The notes under the pieces are model-generated. The model ran no database searches and had not been told where the DNA came from. It saw only the letters and a list, made by a program, of their open reading frames with translations. Source: Xiphias gladius (taxonomy: Eukaryota > Chordata > Actinopteri > Istiophoriformes > Xiphiidae). Taken from it: a stretch of DNA of 64,000 nucleotides. Below, piece after piece: positions 12,257 to 23,455 of this stretch. Made by a program: the position numbers and the translations under genes. Positions within the stretch are counted from its first letter, which is position 1. Every line of letters starts with the position of its first letter. The stretch is taken from the NCBI RefSeq assembly GCF_016859285.1, contig NC_053418.1:22995829-23059828 (forward strand), given 5' to 3'.

Positions 12257-15200
12257 GTATTATTATATATTGTATATTATTATCTTATTATAAGGTTAAA
12301 TTGTAAGGGCTTTGTTGTTTGATCTTTTAGTGTGGACACAGGCAAAAGGAAAACCTATGTAGCTTATTCCAGGCCTGACCTTATTTTCCAGGTATTTTGT
12401 GTATTTGCTTTTTATAGTGAGTTGATTGTGACTCTTGTGGAGCCAGTGTCTGCCATTTTCACTGAGCAGTATGTTGGCCTTGTGAGTTTGTATGTACTGT
12501 ATACATCAGCTTAAGACTTTAGATTAAGTTATAAGTTTAAATATTGACTTTGATGCAACTTTGTTTGAATCAGTGGGGGAGTATTTGGAGAAGTAGATTT
12601 AGTTGACGAAAGAAACAGTTAGTATGACTTTTTTTCAAAGCAAAAATAGTTATATTTTATTCCATTCGTATACTAATGTTATTCCTTGAAATAACTCCCA
12701 AGTAGGAGAGGAAATACAAGTTTTCATCCATAATGAAATTCCAAATTTAAAGGCACGCTTTCTACTACATAGACTGTATTTTAGTAGTGGCAGGAGCCTG
12801 CCTATATATTTTTCTTCTTGGTTATTTGGACAATTTCTCAACTTGCTTTTTTGGTTTTACGATCTTAAATGTGCAGTGATTCCTTGAAACAGACTGTTAT
12901 GGGTCCAAGCCTCTATAGTGTAACAGTATGCAGCCAGTGATTGCGGTCTATTCTGGACAGGCTGAGGATGGATGGATTGTGTGATGTAAGGGTCTATTTG
13001 GGTAAGGGTCCTGCGTTCCTCTGAACACTCAGCAGGGTAACACTGTGCCCCCTCCACCCTGGACAAGATACAGGAACACTTTCTGTCCATCTGCTTCTTT
13101 GTTCCTATCAGTCTGTCTTGTTAAGTTTACACTTGTTCTCATAAAACAGTGACTAGTCAAAGACATGAATAGATTACTCACAGAGGTAACATACTGAAAT
13201 AACAGATCAAACTCACTGATAGATAGCTCTCATTGTCAGTAGCGTTGTATTTATAGTGTGGACTGATGGAAAAAGTATGTTGGGGATTTCAGAGGGATAT
13301 TTTATAAAGGCTTAATGGGTTTAGTTATGTCAGTTGGGCTCAGTGATTTACTTTGCCATGCTGTGATGGTGACTGGGCCTAACCTTATTACTGGATGATA
13401 TATGCCGAGGAGAAATCTTTTTTTGGTGACATGTTGGAATAAGAAACTGGGTCTGACTGGCCACCATTGTTTGTCTGTTTACAGCCTGACACCACAGTCA
13501 GTTGTTGCCTCAGAGCACCCAACAATCCCAGTAAAGAATTTACTGGTCTCCAGCCCAACCATGCCCGCAGGTTGAAACACAAAGTAAAAACAATGCAGGA
13601 ATTTATGTATTATTATGTCTTATGTTGATTAAGACTGGTATTTAAATAAAAGTAAGACATAGGCTAATCAACTCTAGAAGCAAACACAGCACAACTGTGT
13701 TTTGTACATTATGTATGATTTCTTTTGGTAGGTACAAGAAATCTTATCAGGTTTTAATGCAACTTACAACCAAACCAATCGAATTTTAACATCATATCTT
13801 TCAGACGCATTGCTGGCGGACCTGGAATCAACTACGTCCCACATCTCAAAGCGACCTGTATTCTTGCCTGACGAGACCCCCTACTCCATCCCTACGGGAG
13901 GACACTCCTACCAAGATGTGTCAGTTCCACCTCCGGTCCCTCCTCCACCCTCCGCCGAGGCTCTGAATGGTTCCCTGATAGATCAGCCAGATTCCCACCA
14001 CTCCTCTCAGCAGGCAAGTCATGTTAGATCACTGTAGTGTGATCATGTACAAAACTCAACTATGATTTTCCATGAAGCCCTTCAACAAACTAATTTGTCA
14101 ACTGTTTGTCAACCAAGCAAGAGAAATTACAGGAAAGCAACATAGCACTTTAGATGTAGTCAATTAATGAAAGATGTATATTTAAAAAAAAGGTTAAAAT
14201 AAGATTTGAAGCCACATTTCTCATGTATATCTGTGCATGTGAATTGTCTTTTGTGATCTGAACTGATAATATCAAATTGAAAGCCAAGTAAAAAATTCAA
14301 CAGATTTTTCAGTATAACTGACTGAAGTATCCCCTGCAGTCATTAGGTTCCGCAAAGAAGAGATCATGGTCCAGGGACAGTAGCAGCTCTCCCTTGTCTC
14401 ACATTGAGGAGGACCACGTCTACAGGTAGCCTGCCACACACTTGAAATGTTCCGTGTATGACCTTGAGTTTATCATCTGTGATTGTTTTTTTTTTTTGTT
14501 GTTTTTTTTTTTTTACCAGGAGTTGTGATTGAAAGTTATCTGTTTATGTCTCGTCTTCAGTTTTCCTAACAAACAGAAGTCATCAGATTCATCAACAGCA
14601 GCTATGACCTCTGCCCTGGGCAGTAACCTCTCAGAGCTCGACAGGCTGCTGCTGGAACTTAATGCAGTGCAACAGAGCTCCCCTTCATTCCCCACGACAG
14701 GTAGACGCATAGCCCTCAGCTTTATCAGTTTTGTTTGTGGTGAGCAGAGTAAGTTGTACTGCTAATGTGTCCACAGAGGAAGCAGCTCCACCTTTACCTT
14801 CCTGTAGCATCACCCACTACGAGAATGGTGGCAGCCCTGACATCATGGTGAGCCCTCCGTCTCAGGAGAAACCCAAGAGGAATGGAACGAGAGTGGATGA
14901 AACCCGACCCACCGTTGAGAGTCTGCTGGACGAGCTGGAGGGCTCAGTGCCTTCACCCAGGTACAGAGAGTCCACAACCTACAACTTCTCCCCAACTTAT
15001 GACACTTATTAAGCTGAAAAACGACCACAGTAGAGGGCATAAAGTCTGCTGTCATAATACATTGCAATACAGTCCACCAAAACGTATCGCAGAGTTTGAC
15101 CGAGTTCTCCGAAAATCAGCAAAAGAAAATGTGAATTTGTGCGCGTGCATGACAAAATATGCATGTAATTGCAAATTATGTTATAATTTGTATTTTCCAG

Positions 15201-18200
15201 CCCCCCTGCTTGTCACAGCGATTTGGACGCCCCCCCCCAACAGCAAGCCAGAATGTCTGCTTCCTGTGCCACAAGAGAGCTAGATGAGCTGATGGCCTCT
15301 TTGTCTGACTTCAAGGTAAAAAGCACTACGATTACATACTGGAAGAGCTTAATTAATCAACGAACTCAAGTTAGGAGATCCGTCATTATTCCCCATGATT
15401 TCGCTCTCCTCTTCCTCTGCTTACTCTCTCATTTCTCTGTTCTCTAGCCCAGCTCTTTGGGCTCTCTGCTGGACCCAGCAGGAGCATCTTCCAGCTCTCC
15501 TCATCCTCAAGTCTCTTCTTCCGTCACCCCAGTGGCTTCTCCTTTTCTTAGTCTGTCCCACATGTCCACCTGTGCCTCTCCCCTCTTCTCCTTGCCTGCT
15601 GGTCTAGAGCTGCACATAGATGAGGACGGAGGAGACCGAGGCATGTCGATGCCCCATTCAAACCGCCTCCCTCCCCACAGTCCTATATCCTCACTTTCCG
15701 CAGCCAGTGATCTAGACCTGGACTCTGTCATAGATGTTTCTGCCACCATGTTGTCATCCCAAACCAAGTCTCTGCTAGTCCTCTCTCAGTCCGCTTCGTC
15801 TAACTCCAACCTGATTGGAAATAGCCCAAGTCCTTCCAATACTACCACCACCCCCTCACTTACTTCAGTTAACACTGTTCTGGACCACAAGTCCTCCAAG
15901 TGCCCCAGTCCATCTCTAGAAAGGGCCTCACCCTCAGATACAATTGGTAAATTCTCTTGTGCTCCTGAGATCATGAGCAAGGGGTCTGCTTCTTTTCCTG
16001 AACTTGATTTGAATTTGTCCACTCCACCTCCATCAATAAACTTCACCCCTTATCTCTCTGTGCCGAAGACTCCTTCACCCCTCCCTGTTGCTGTCTCTAT
16101 ATCTCCACCTTTCACACATGCTTCCTCAAAAACATCCTCACCATCACTGGTGTCCCCATTGACGGTCCCCTCTCCACCAGCCTTCACCAGCCCCAGTAGG
16201 CAGCCGTTGGAGCTGGCATCAACAGCTGTGCAGCAACCCCCCATGGTGGAGCCTTCCCTGGATGAGGCACTAGACAAGCTGCTAGCAATGAGTTTTGCAC
16301 AGAATCCCTCAACAACACATGTGGAGGAAGCACAGCTGAAGATGGATGCGCAGTGTCTGGGCACAGGAATGCGGGAGGTGCTCGAGGAACTAATCCTGCC
16401 CATGGACAGAAACAGTGTGCAGCCCGACACTTTCACCAGTGCCACCAACACCATCACAGACGACTCAGTGGACGGAGGCACTGATGGAAACGGAGATCTG
16501 GACTGGGCTGATGAGGAGCTCTCTGTGTCCCTCCATGATGGACTGGATGGAACCATGACACCTTACACTGAGAGGCCATACACAGATGGCAGCATGACCC
16601 CGTTGACAGAGGCCAGCTGGATGGATGAGTCCATGACCCCATCTACGTGCCCTGGGACCCCTGACGTTGCCCTGGACCTGCCAATGCTGCAGACTCCTAG
16701 TATAGACAGAGTCTCTGCATCTGGACATGTATGCATCGCCGCTCCTGCTCGACACACGCAGGGCTTGTTTTGTTCACATTTACCTTTGTTTTTTGTTCTT
16801 GCTTGTGAGACCGATGTTTATATACAAGCTCTAGCGTCTGCTCCGCCAGCCTCCGCTCAGAGGGTTTCTTTCATGTGTTCTTGCAAACCTGTTAATGTGA
16901 TATAAAATATTAATTTAGTAGTTTACTCACTAGTACAATTTTAGAAGCTAGTCTTGTTTTAGGAGTATTTTGGGGCATTTCGTGGACAGTTGTGAAGTGA
17001 CTGGGAACAAGGAGACAGAGAGGGGGAATGACATGTAACAAAGGTCCATGGCCGGAATCAAATCAGTGATGTTGAAATCATGGTATATGGTATTTGTCTT
17101 AAACACTAGGCCACTAATGGCTACTAGACGCCCTGTCACTTGGTCAATTTACCAAAAAAAATACGATGATTGGGGGGGGGGAATGTGCCAATCATATAAC
17201 TCTAGCTTTGCTCTCAAGGCTCACGAGGAGTGACAAGTTGGTCTCATTTTACTGCCCAGCCCAGTATTAGATATTCATTCAACTGGGCAGAAACTAGACC
17301 AAAAAAAAAAAAAATTATGTTTGAAATGTGCAAAAAGAAAGATGAAAGAAACCCTCTTTGAAAAAATACATTTTCAGATAGAAGCGTGTGGTATAGAAGC
17401 TTGCTTAAAAACGGAGTAGATCTTTCTAATTAGGATTTTTTGTTTTGATACTGCACTTGCAAGTAACTCACTGAATGGCAGTATCAGTACTCAGCCTCTG
17501 GCACATGTAAACCACAGTCCTCCTTGCCTGTTGGCACCAGTTTTGTGTGAAGGACCCGAATGTGACCTCTGACCTGTGTTGTCAAGTTGGAGTGGTTGCT
17601 TAAAAGACTGGGCAGGCTGGGAGGGGGGGGTTCCTGGGTGGGGGTGGCAGAGTTTTGAAAGCATCTGACATAAGCATGCAAGAAGTGCACGAAGTGTGAC
17701 TCTAAGCCCACTGACCACTGCTTCCCGGCCTGTCAGTGATTTGAAAATCATAATTTGTGTGACTCACCTGCTGCTACAGAGCTCTGCTTTAACTGCTTCA
17801 GCTGGTTTATGATTGGTGTGGACATATGACAAACTGCTCATCATTCCGCCTCAGATAAAATCAGTGATTAGGCGCACTAAGGAGACTCCCAACGTACATC
17901 CCATGTACCGAGATGGTCACCTGCGCAGGAAGATGGGACCCGTCATTGTAAACAAGAACAGTTCTCAGGATCGCCTCATTGAAGAGCTTCAGGGAAAGCT
18001 TGGGATCGGCCGCTCAGAGCGGCGCCGTAAACAGTCTGATGACTGGATGACCGAGGGTGTCATCGTCACATCTAAACCCCAGCGTTTCCGTCCTGATGGT
18101 GCCGACAGTGAGGTCGACAAGGTTGGCTTTAGTGTGCTCAACAGTTTTCCCAAATATTTTTTCTTCCCCAATTAATTCACCTTCTGTGTTCTACACATTT

Positions 18201-20128
18201 TCCTCTATGTGTCTTCTTTCTTTTCTCTGTTCTTCTCTCCTCTTCTTCAGATCATAATTCCCCCAGAGTCGCCTGTCCCTGTGAGGAAGGTGCCCCCACC
18301 TCTCTCTCCCCCAGCCCCTCGTCGCCCTCCTACTGTAGAAGAAACTAAGCGACCTCTTCCTGTACAGTATCCCCTTCCTATACCGCCACCTCCTCCTCCA
18401 CCTCCCTCTCCCCCTCCACAGCCTCCTCACATCCATGAACCAGTTCCCACCCCGTTTCGGCAGATTTTAAAAGCTGCACATCCACCACCACCCCCAATTC
18501 AGGAACCTCCTGCCCCTAAACCAGAGCCTCCTCCTCCTGTTCTTAAAACCCCAACACATCCTCCACCAGTGGAGCCAGTGACACCAGTTGCACCCAAAGT
18601 CCTGGTGTCTGTAGGCTGCCAAACAGAGTATGACCCAATCTTCCCTCCAATGCAGGCATGAACTCCTGTCTCTTATCCCTTCTGTTTTTCATTCTTATAA
18701 GAAGCATACTGTGATTATTTTTTTTATCTCAGTAACCTCAAACTCGAATTTTGCAGACTGAGCTCATTTTGTTGTCTTCATCTTCAACACATAACTGTTT
18801 TCATAATTGAACCATTTCAGATTATGGCTCAAGGTAAGGGTGGTGTTCCTGGCGGGCCCCCAACACAGGTCAACAAGCTGGACAATATGCTTGGTAGCCT
18901 GCAGTCTGACCTCAACAAACTGGGTGTGCAGACAGTAGCTAAAGGAGTTTGCGGTGCCTGCTGTAAGCCAATTGTAGGACAGGTGAGATGCTTTTATTAA
19001 CGTAATATATCTAGAATATAAATACATATTTTTATTTCTAATCACTTTTAGAGTTTGCATACTAGATACACAGGCCACTTTTCTGTTTGTCTAGGTGGTG
19101 ACTGCCATGGGCCGCACATGGCACCCCGAACACTTTGTGTGCACGCATTGTCAAGAGGAGATCGGCTCCAGGAACTTCTTTGAGCGTGAAGGACAGCCTT
19201 ACTGTGAGAAAGATTACCATAACCTGTTTTCCCCACGCTGCTACTACTGCAACGGGCCCATACTGGATGTGAGTCACTGCTGTTTGCGTGTGTGATCATC
19301 TCTATTGAATTTTACAGTCAGTCAGCCAGCAATAAATGTTGTCATGTCTGTTCAGAAAGTTGTGACGGCGCTGGATAGGACATGGCATCCTGAACACTTC
19401 TTCTGTGCTCAGTGTGGATCCTTCTTTGGCCCAGAGGGTACTGTGATTTCTTAATTACTATGACCTTTATTATTCTGGAAATTGTACTTATCATATTTGA
19501 TTTATAACTTGTTTACATTATGGATTGTATCAAATCTGCTGTCTGTCTGTTTTTCCTGTGAAGGTTTTCATGAAAAGGATGGAAAAGCCTATTGCAGGAA
19601 CGATTACTTTGACATGTTTGCACCAAAATGTGGTGGCTGTGCCAGGGCCATTCTGGAAAATTACATCTCGGCACTGAACTGCCTTTGGCATCCTGAGTGT
19701 TTTGTGTGCAGGGTATGTATCACACAATTCTGTCAAACTGCTGTTTTTATTTAATGTACCTGAGTTTCCCTAACACTGAATAGCTTGTGTGAGTCAACTA
19801 CATATTGTAATGAGAGTAATAGTATGAGAATAACTGCAACTTCCCCTGTCTGTGTCTACAGGAGTGCTTCACCCCGTTTGTGAATGGAAGCTTCTTTGAG
19901 CACGATGGTCAGCCCTACTGTGAAGTGCACTACCACGAGCGCCGTGGCTCCCTCTGCTCCGGCTGTCAGAAGCCCATCACAGGCCGCTGCATCACAGCCA
20001 TGTCAAAGAAGTTCCACCCGGAGCACTTTGTCTGTGCCTTCTGCCTGAAACAACTCAACAAAGGCACCTTTAAAGAACAAAACGACAAACCCTACTGCCA
20101 CGGCTGCTTCATCAAGCTGTTCAGTTAG
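3281..20128 (+). CDS. pxn: Paxillin, focal-adhesion LD/LIM scaffold (long form possible)
   Basis: An adaptor at integrin adhesions that binds FAK, vinculin, GIT/PIX and parvin. Coding exons: 3281-3293, 13805-14013, 14340-14425, 14561-14700, 14777-14960, 15201-15315, 15448-16728, 17855-18121, 18251-18655, 18821-18982, 19095-19268, 19356-19437, 19564-19712, 19862-20128. Phases join throughout, giving about 1177 residues with every exon or about 526 without exons 7-9. LD1 is LDALLADLE at the start, LD2 is in exon 4, LD3 in exon 5, LD4 (ELDELMASL) in exon 6 and LD5 ([12 protein letters not shown]) in exon 10. Four LIM domains follow, ending in [10 protein letters not shown] with all zinc ligands present. 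FAK/Src-type YxxP sites are Y31 and Y102, the latter formed across the exon 3/4 junction. Introns 2 and 9 appear to have GC donors. The exon 7 donor is weak, so its end is less certain. Teleosts may carry two pxn paralogues; I cannot say which this is. Confidence 0.95.
4745..5085 (-). repeat. AT-rich interspersed repeat copy
   Basis: The segment contains phrases shared in reverse orientation with the copies at 8270, 36208 and 40269: a 'gtttggcatttttt'-like core, 'tcgactgactgattaattaactaat' and a 'gccagctcta' end. It is degraded and its edges are approximate. The family resembles a common fish non-autonomous DNA element with short terminal inverted repeats. Confidence 0.5.
8270..8475 (+). repeat. 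AT-rich interspersed repeat copy
   Basis: Contains 'acaattagtcagtcgacagaaaa', 'tattttgatacttgattaat' and 'atgccaaacattttcttgttgcagtttctcaaat', the same order of phrases as the copies at 36208 and 40269. Ends are approximate. Confidence 0.55.
10487..10777 (-). repeat. AT-rich interspersed repeat copy with inverted ends
   Basis: Starts 'ttagggttgcagctgat' and ends 'gattgtttcacctctaat', which are imperfect inverted complements. The interior carries 'tgtttggcgattagttgatta...tagttttctgtccattgactaattaatt', the reverse complement of the copies at 36208 and 40269. No internal coding capacity remains. Confidence 0.6.
12021..12062. repeat. (CA)n microsatellite
   Basis: About 21 dinucleotide units, beginning with a short CG-containing run and then pure CA, in paxillin intron 1. 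Confidence 0.95.
12204..12249. repeat. (TG)n microsatellite
   Basis: About 22 uninterrupted TG units followed by a short TA run, 141 bases after the CA array and in complementary orientation to it. Confidence 0.95.
15448..18655 (+). other. pxn: Paxillin optional exon block (exons 7-9)
   Basis: Three coding exons, 15448-16728 (427 codons), 17855-18121 (89 codons) and 18251-18655 (135 codons), each start and end in phase 0. The exons on both sides also meet in phase 0 (LD4 exon ends at 15315, LD5 exon starts at 18821). Any combination can therefore be skipped without a frameshift. Exon 7 is Ser/Pro/Thr-rich and includes an LD-like helix ([13 protein letters not shown], 16258-16296) and three x-M-T-P repeats near 16550-16640. 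Exon 8 is basic and contains [12 protein letters not shown]. Exon 9 is dominated by proline runs and ends with [11 protein letters not shown]. The standard paxillin isoform lacks all three. I believe extended isoforms are annotated in other vertebrates, but could not check. The exon 7 reading frame stays open to 16905, so intron retention would give a different C-terminus. Confidence 0.8.
16975..17140. repeat. Interspersed repeat, SINE-like
   Basis: The stretch 'ggagacagagagggggaatgacatg...ggccggaatcaaa...aacactaggccactaatgg' matches a repeat I recognise from many fish genomes; the 'ggccggaatcaaa' and 'aacactaggccac' phrases look tRNA-like. It lies in paxillin intron 7. Boundaries and class are uncertain. 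Confidence 0.45.
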
Positions 20129-21260
20129 GGAGAGAATTTTAACAGTACGACATATGGGTCAGAGCTCAGACAAGTGTCTAAAGCATCTTTAGCACAGCAG
20201 GGGTGAAAATGGATTGTGTTTGTATCAAAGAAAGCTGTGTGTTTTCTAATGATGACGTACGAAGCGTTTATGGATTGGGTATGTGCATGAGGTTAAAGCA
20301 GCATACTCTCTTTGCCAGACTAAAATACTTTTAACGTCCTTCAGAAATGTGGTAAAACGTCCCATTTTTAGACCGACAGCAATTTTTTTTTTTTTTTTTT
20401 TTTTGAAGCTTTTATGGGTTTGGAGTTGGTCTATAGGGCTCGGTTTGATGCAGACATGCTCAATATTTAAAGGACGTTGAAAAGTGGCATTAGAAAGTTT
20501 TTTCAAATCAACACTGATGTGCAGAAAACTTTTCCCGCAGTCTCCTTAGATGTGTTGGACATTTTCCACAGGCTGCCATTTTTTTTCTTTTCTTTTTTTT
20601 GTAACTCTCACATTGATGTGTTTTCAAGTCTTTTTAGTTTTTTTCTTTATAGAAGGTGGTGAAATAATACTGAACACTGTAGAAATCCAAGAAATACTCT
20701 GCGTGTTTGACATTGTTGCTCACTGGTTGAGTGTGTCAATTTAGAAACAATAAAAAAAAGACGTAAAAATCTGAAAACTATAGCAGGGAACGGCTGACCT
20801 GTTGTTTTTAGCATTACAATGTAACCTGTTTATACAACTGATGAGGGTAAAAAGCTTTTAGATACTTTTTTTTTTCCCATAACATAAAATCGGACAGAGC
20901 AAATGGATAAAAAAATGGGCTGAGTCAGCATTCACAATAATTGTGTATGTGTGCAATTGATTGTAGTGTCTTTAGACTCACTCATTCAGCCTATGAAAAC
21001 ACCCTTATATGAAGATTTTAAGTGTTGATACCAGAGTGTTACAATGTTGAGTTTTTATTATAAATGAATCAAGGGGTGAGAATCAATCACTTTTAAAGTT
21101 TCTAACATCAGAATCTCAAACACACCTATTATTTTTTTTTGCCAAAATCAAACCATGATGACTACTTTACAGTGATTGTCAATAAAGAAATATGCAATAT
21201 GTAGCCATCCACCAGTAGCTGCAGAATTCACCCTCAATTACATGTTTGAATAAACCTCAC
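20129..21260 (+). other. Paxillin 3' UTR and candidate poly(A) signals
   Basis: AT-rich sequence after the paxillin stop with AATAAA-type signals at 20749, 21181 and 21249. Which is used cannot be decided from sequence. Two poly-T tracts (about 20384 and 20580) lie within it. Confidence 0.5.
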
Positions 21261-23280
21261 CTTTTTGCGCTGCCAAATCATTCCTTGTTTTTTCACTGAA
21301 GAAAAGAGAAAACAGTTCAACTGCAATTTCTTGCAGTTGTCTCATACAGTGAAGTGGAACCTCACAAGATCTTGGGAGAATATCGTGCAACTCTTACACT
21401 ATCATTACTGTTTCTGAGTACATCATGAGAAGTTTTTTTTTTTTTTTTTTTTGTAAATATCCAATGCAGCTACATTGTAAGCAAAGCGCTGGGATGCTTA
21501 GCATGTACATGTGTTTAATAACCACTCATTCGAAGAAGGAGAGAGCTGGTGAGAAGGCATAGAAAAGATACTTTGATATTTTTGGTGTCATTACTGTATT
21601 GAGAAGCTGATGAATGTTCACTGTTTTCAAATAAGTAGTACATAATGCAAGAAAATATGTAAATGTGCCTGTGATACTCCAGTAACTCTATGCAACTGTG
21701 GATTAACAGCTTTGTATTTCAGCATCTTTCTTACATTACAGTCTGTCTGTGCCATTGTATCAGTACCATGTCTAATAACACTGGTAAATTCAGCAAAATA
21801 CTGATAACAGGTCAATAGTCCACAGTTATGTTTTCATGTTACTAGTCTGTGAGTCCACTGAAAAATGTAGGCTTTCAAAATGAAAGCCTGTTGGTCTGTT
21901 AGAATAAATCGTAGGACTAAGATGACTCCTTTCCCTCAGCATCTGAGTAGCATCTACTGTATGACCACCAGGTTGGGTCTTTACATGGTTAATCAGGACA
22001 TGCAGCAGATATATCGGGCCTTTTGTCTTGTTCAGGGAATTCTAGAGCCTTAAGTCTTTTCTCACTCTATTTAAAAGATCATGTAACAGTTGTCTTTTTA
22101 AATCAATTTAGTAGAGTGTTATTTAACCAAAGCCATACCTTCTTTTAATTGTTTTTGTTTGTTCACTTTTTCCTTTTCTTTTCACTTTGAATGTCAATAG
22201 TTATGAATAGTGAGATTCCTCACCTCTAGTCTGATTACGCAAATAAATTCTGTTTTGGTATCAAAATGTTATCCAGAGGCTTCATTTGTGATATACTGTC
22301 ACTCGGGTGCACTTAAGATTGAAACACAAATATTAGTCCAACGGTACAATACCTGCTTCCATGGACGGATTTTGAGACACTAGACATGTAAAAGGGCCCC
22401 CCCACCCCTCCCACATAGGAGCAAGATACCCAGGCTGGAAGCCGACAAGGCCGTGTTGTTTGTAGTTGTTTTGTGACTAGTAATTCTGAAGGTGCTTTGC
22501 GTGTCTTTGTTATTTGTGGTTGTTTTGCGCCACTTTTCGGTTGTTTTGTGTCTGTTTTCAGTTATTTTCCATCTCTTTTTTTAGTCAGTTGTCAGTGGTT
22601 CTGCATGTATTTGTTGTCGATTTGTGTCTGTAGTCATTTTGAAGGCGTTTATGGTGTCTTGTTTTGCATCTCTGGGTTTTTTTTTGTTGTTGTTGTTGCA
22701 TGTCTTTGTATTTATTTTGCATCTGTTTGACAAGTAGTTTTGTGTGTCTTTGTTGTTTTGTGACTCTTTGTAGTCATTCCATTGACTTTACAACATGGAA
22801 ATGTTAACAGTCACGACAAAAAGAGGCTCTTGACCATGGTTCCCCTGATCACCCGGGTCCCTTGGCCTGTGTCCAGTGGCCCGTTCAGTAATCCATCAAT
22901 GTCTCCTTCATTGTCTTCCTACACAGAGATTAAAGAAGAGGAGTGAAGATTAAGAGTTTGTTTTTAATGCATAATCAAAAGAAACATGTACAACATTCAT
23001 TACCACAACATTCAAACTTCAAAAGATACAAGTAAGAAAGCTGATGTTGCGTTTGTAGTTCGAGTAACGTTCAGACTGGGAAAATAATCGATGTCATTTT
23101 AAACGGGGAAACAGTGACAGTTATATGTTAACCTGGCAGTGGATTGAAGACAAGAGACCTCGGAGAGTTACTGTTCACTCAGACTCAAGTTCATCAGTAA
23201 AGCCATTCCGATAGTAAGCCACATGGTTTGGTCGAAAAGTAGGCTTTACATAAAATCACTGGATTTTTAACAGCAGTACG
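21261..23280. other. Paxillin-rnf181 intergenic region
   Basis: No gene recognised. It holds a 9-bp stem hairpin at 21318-21339, a further AATAAA near 22241 and the degenerate minisatellite at 22455-22785 described separately. Confidence 0.6.
22455..22785. repeat. Degenerate TTGTTTTGTGTCT-type minisatellite
   Basis: A G/T-rich tract made of loosely repeated units of about 20-25 bases built on 'gttgttttgtgtctttgtagt'. It is flanked on the left by a C-rich segment from about 22375 and on the right by 'cccgggtcccttggcctgtgtccagtggcccgttc' (to about 22905). The right flank resembles the sequence at 24300-24340, which suggests an interspersed element carrying an internal tandem array. Confidence 0.6.
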
Positions 23281-23455
23281 CGCCTCGTATCGATTGGTGG
23301 CAGTAGCGCGATATTGTTGGTTGCCAACCGCCATGGAAAAGAAGAGGAAGAAGGAAGAGGGCGCGAGTCCCTACCGTGATTGGACAAAGTACCACATGGG
23401 TGAACTCGTCATACCCGGAAGAATGACAAATGTTAATTGTTACTAACAATTTAAG
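23281..23455 (+). promoter_or_regulatory. rnf181: Probable rnf181 promoter and 5' non-coding exon
   Basis: Two inverted CCAAT boxes (ATTGG at 23293-23297 and 23379-23383) and an ETS-type CCGGAAG (23415-23421) lie just before a strong donor (TTTAAG|GTAAGTC, exon end 23455). The coding sequence begins 1.17 kb downstream, after an acceptor at about 24580. This is a typical TATA-less housekeeping promoter layout. The transcription start is inferred, not seen. Confidence 0.5.

Larger units (their letters stand above)
3294..13804 (+). other. Paxillin intron 1 (about 10.5 kb)
   Basis: A large first intron between the 13-base coding part of exon 1 (donor GTAAGTT at 3294) and the LD1 exon. It holds three degraded copies of the AT-rich repeat family listed separately and an inverted pair of CA/TG microsatellites near 12.0-12.25 kb. 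No other coding exon was recognised. Large first introns in cytoskeletal genes often carry enhancers, but nothing specific could be identified. Confidence 0.8.

Noticed and set aside
12098-12322. ORF with a Cys-Val repeat
   Set aside because: It is only the TG microsatellite read in one frame inside paxillin intron 1.
15507-16757. Several long minus-strand ORFs opposite paxillin exon 7
   Set aside because: Ser-rich shadows of the plus-strand Pro/Ser/Thr coding exon; no splice sites, start context or family match.
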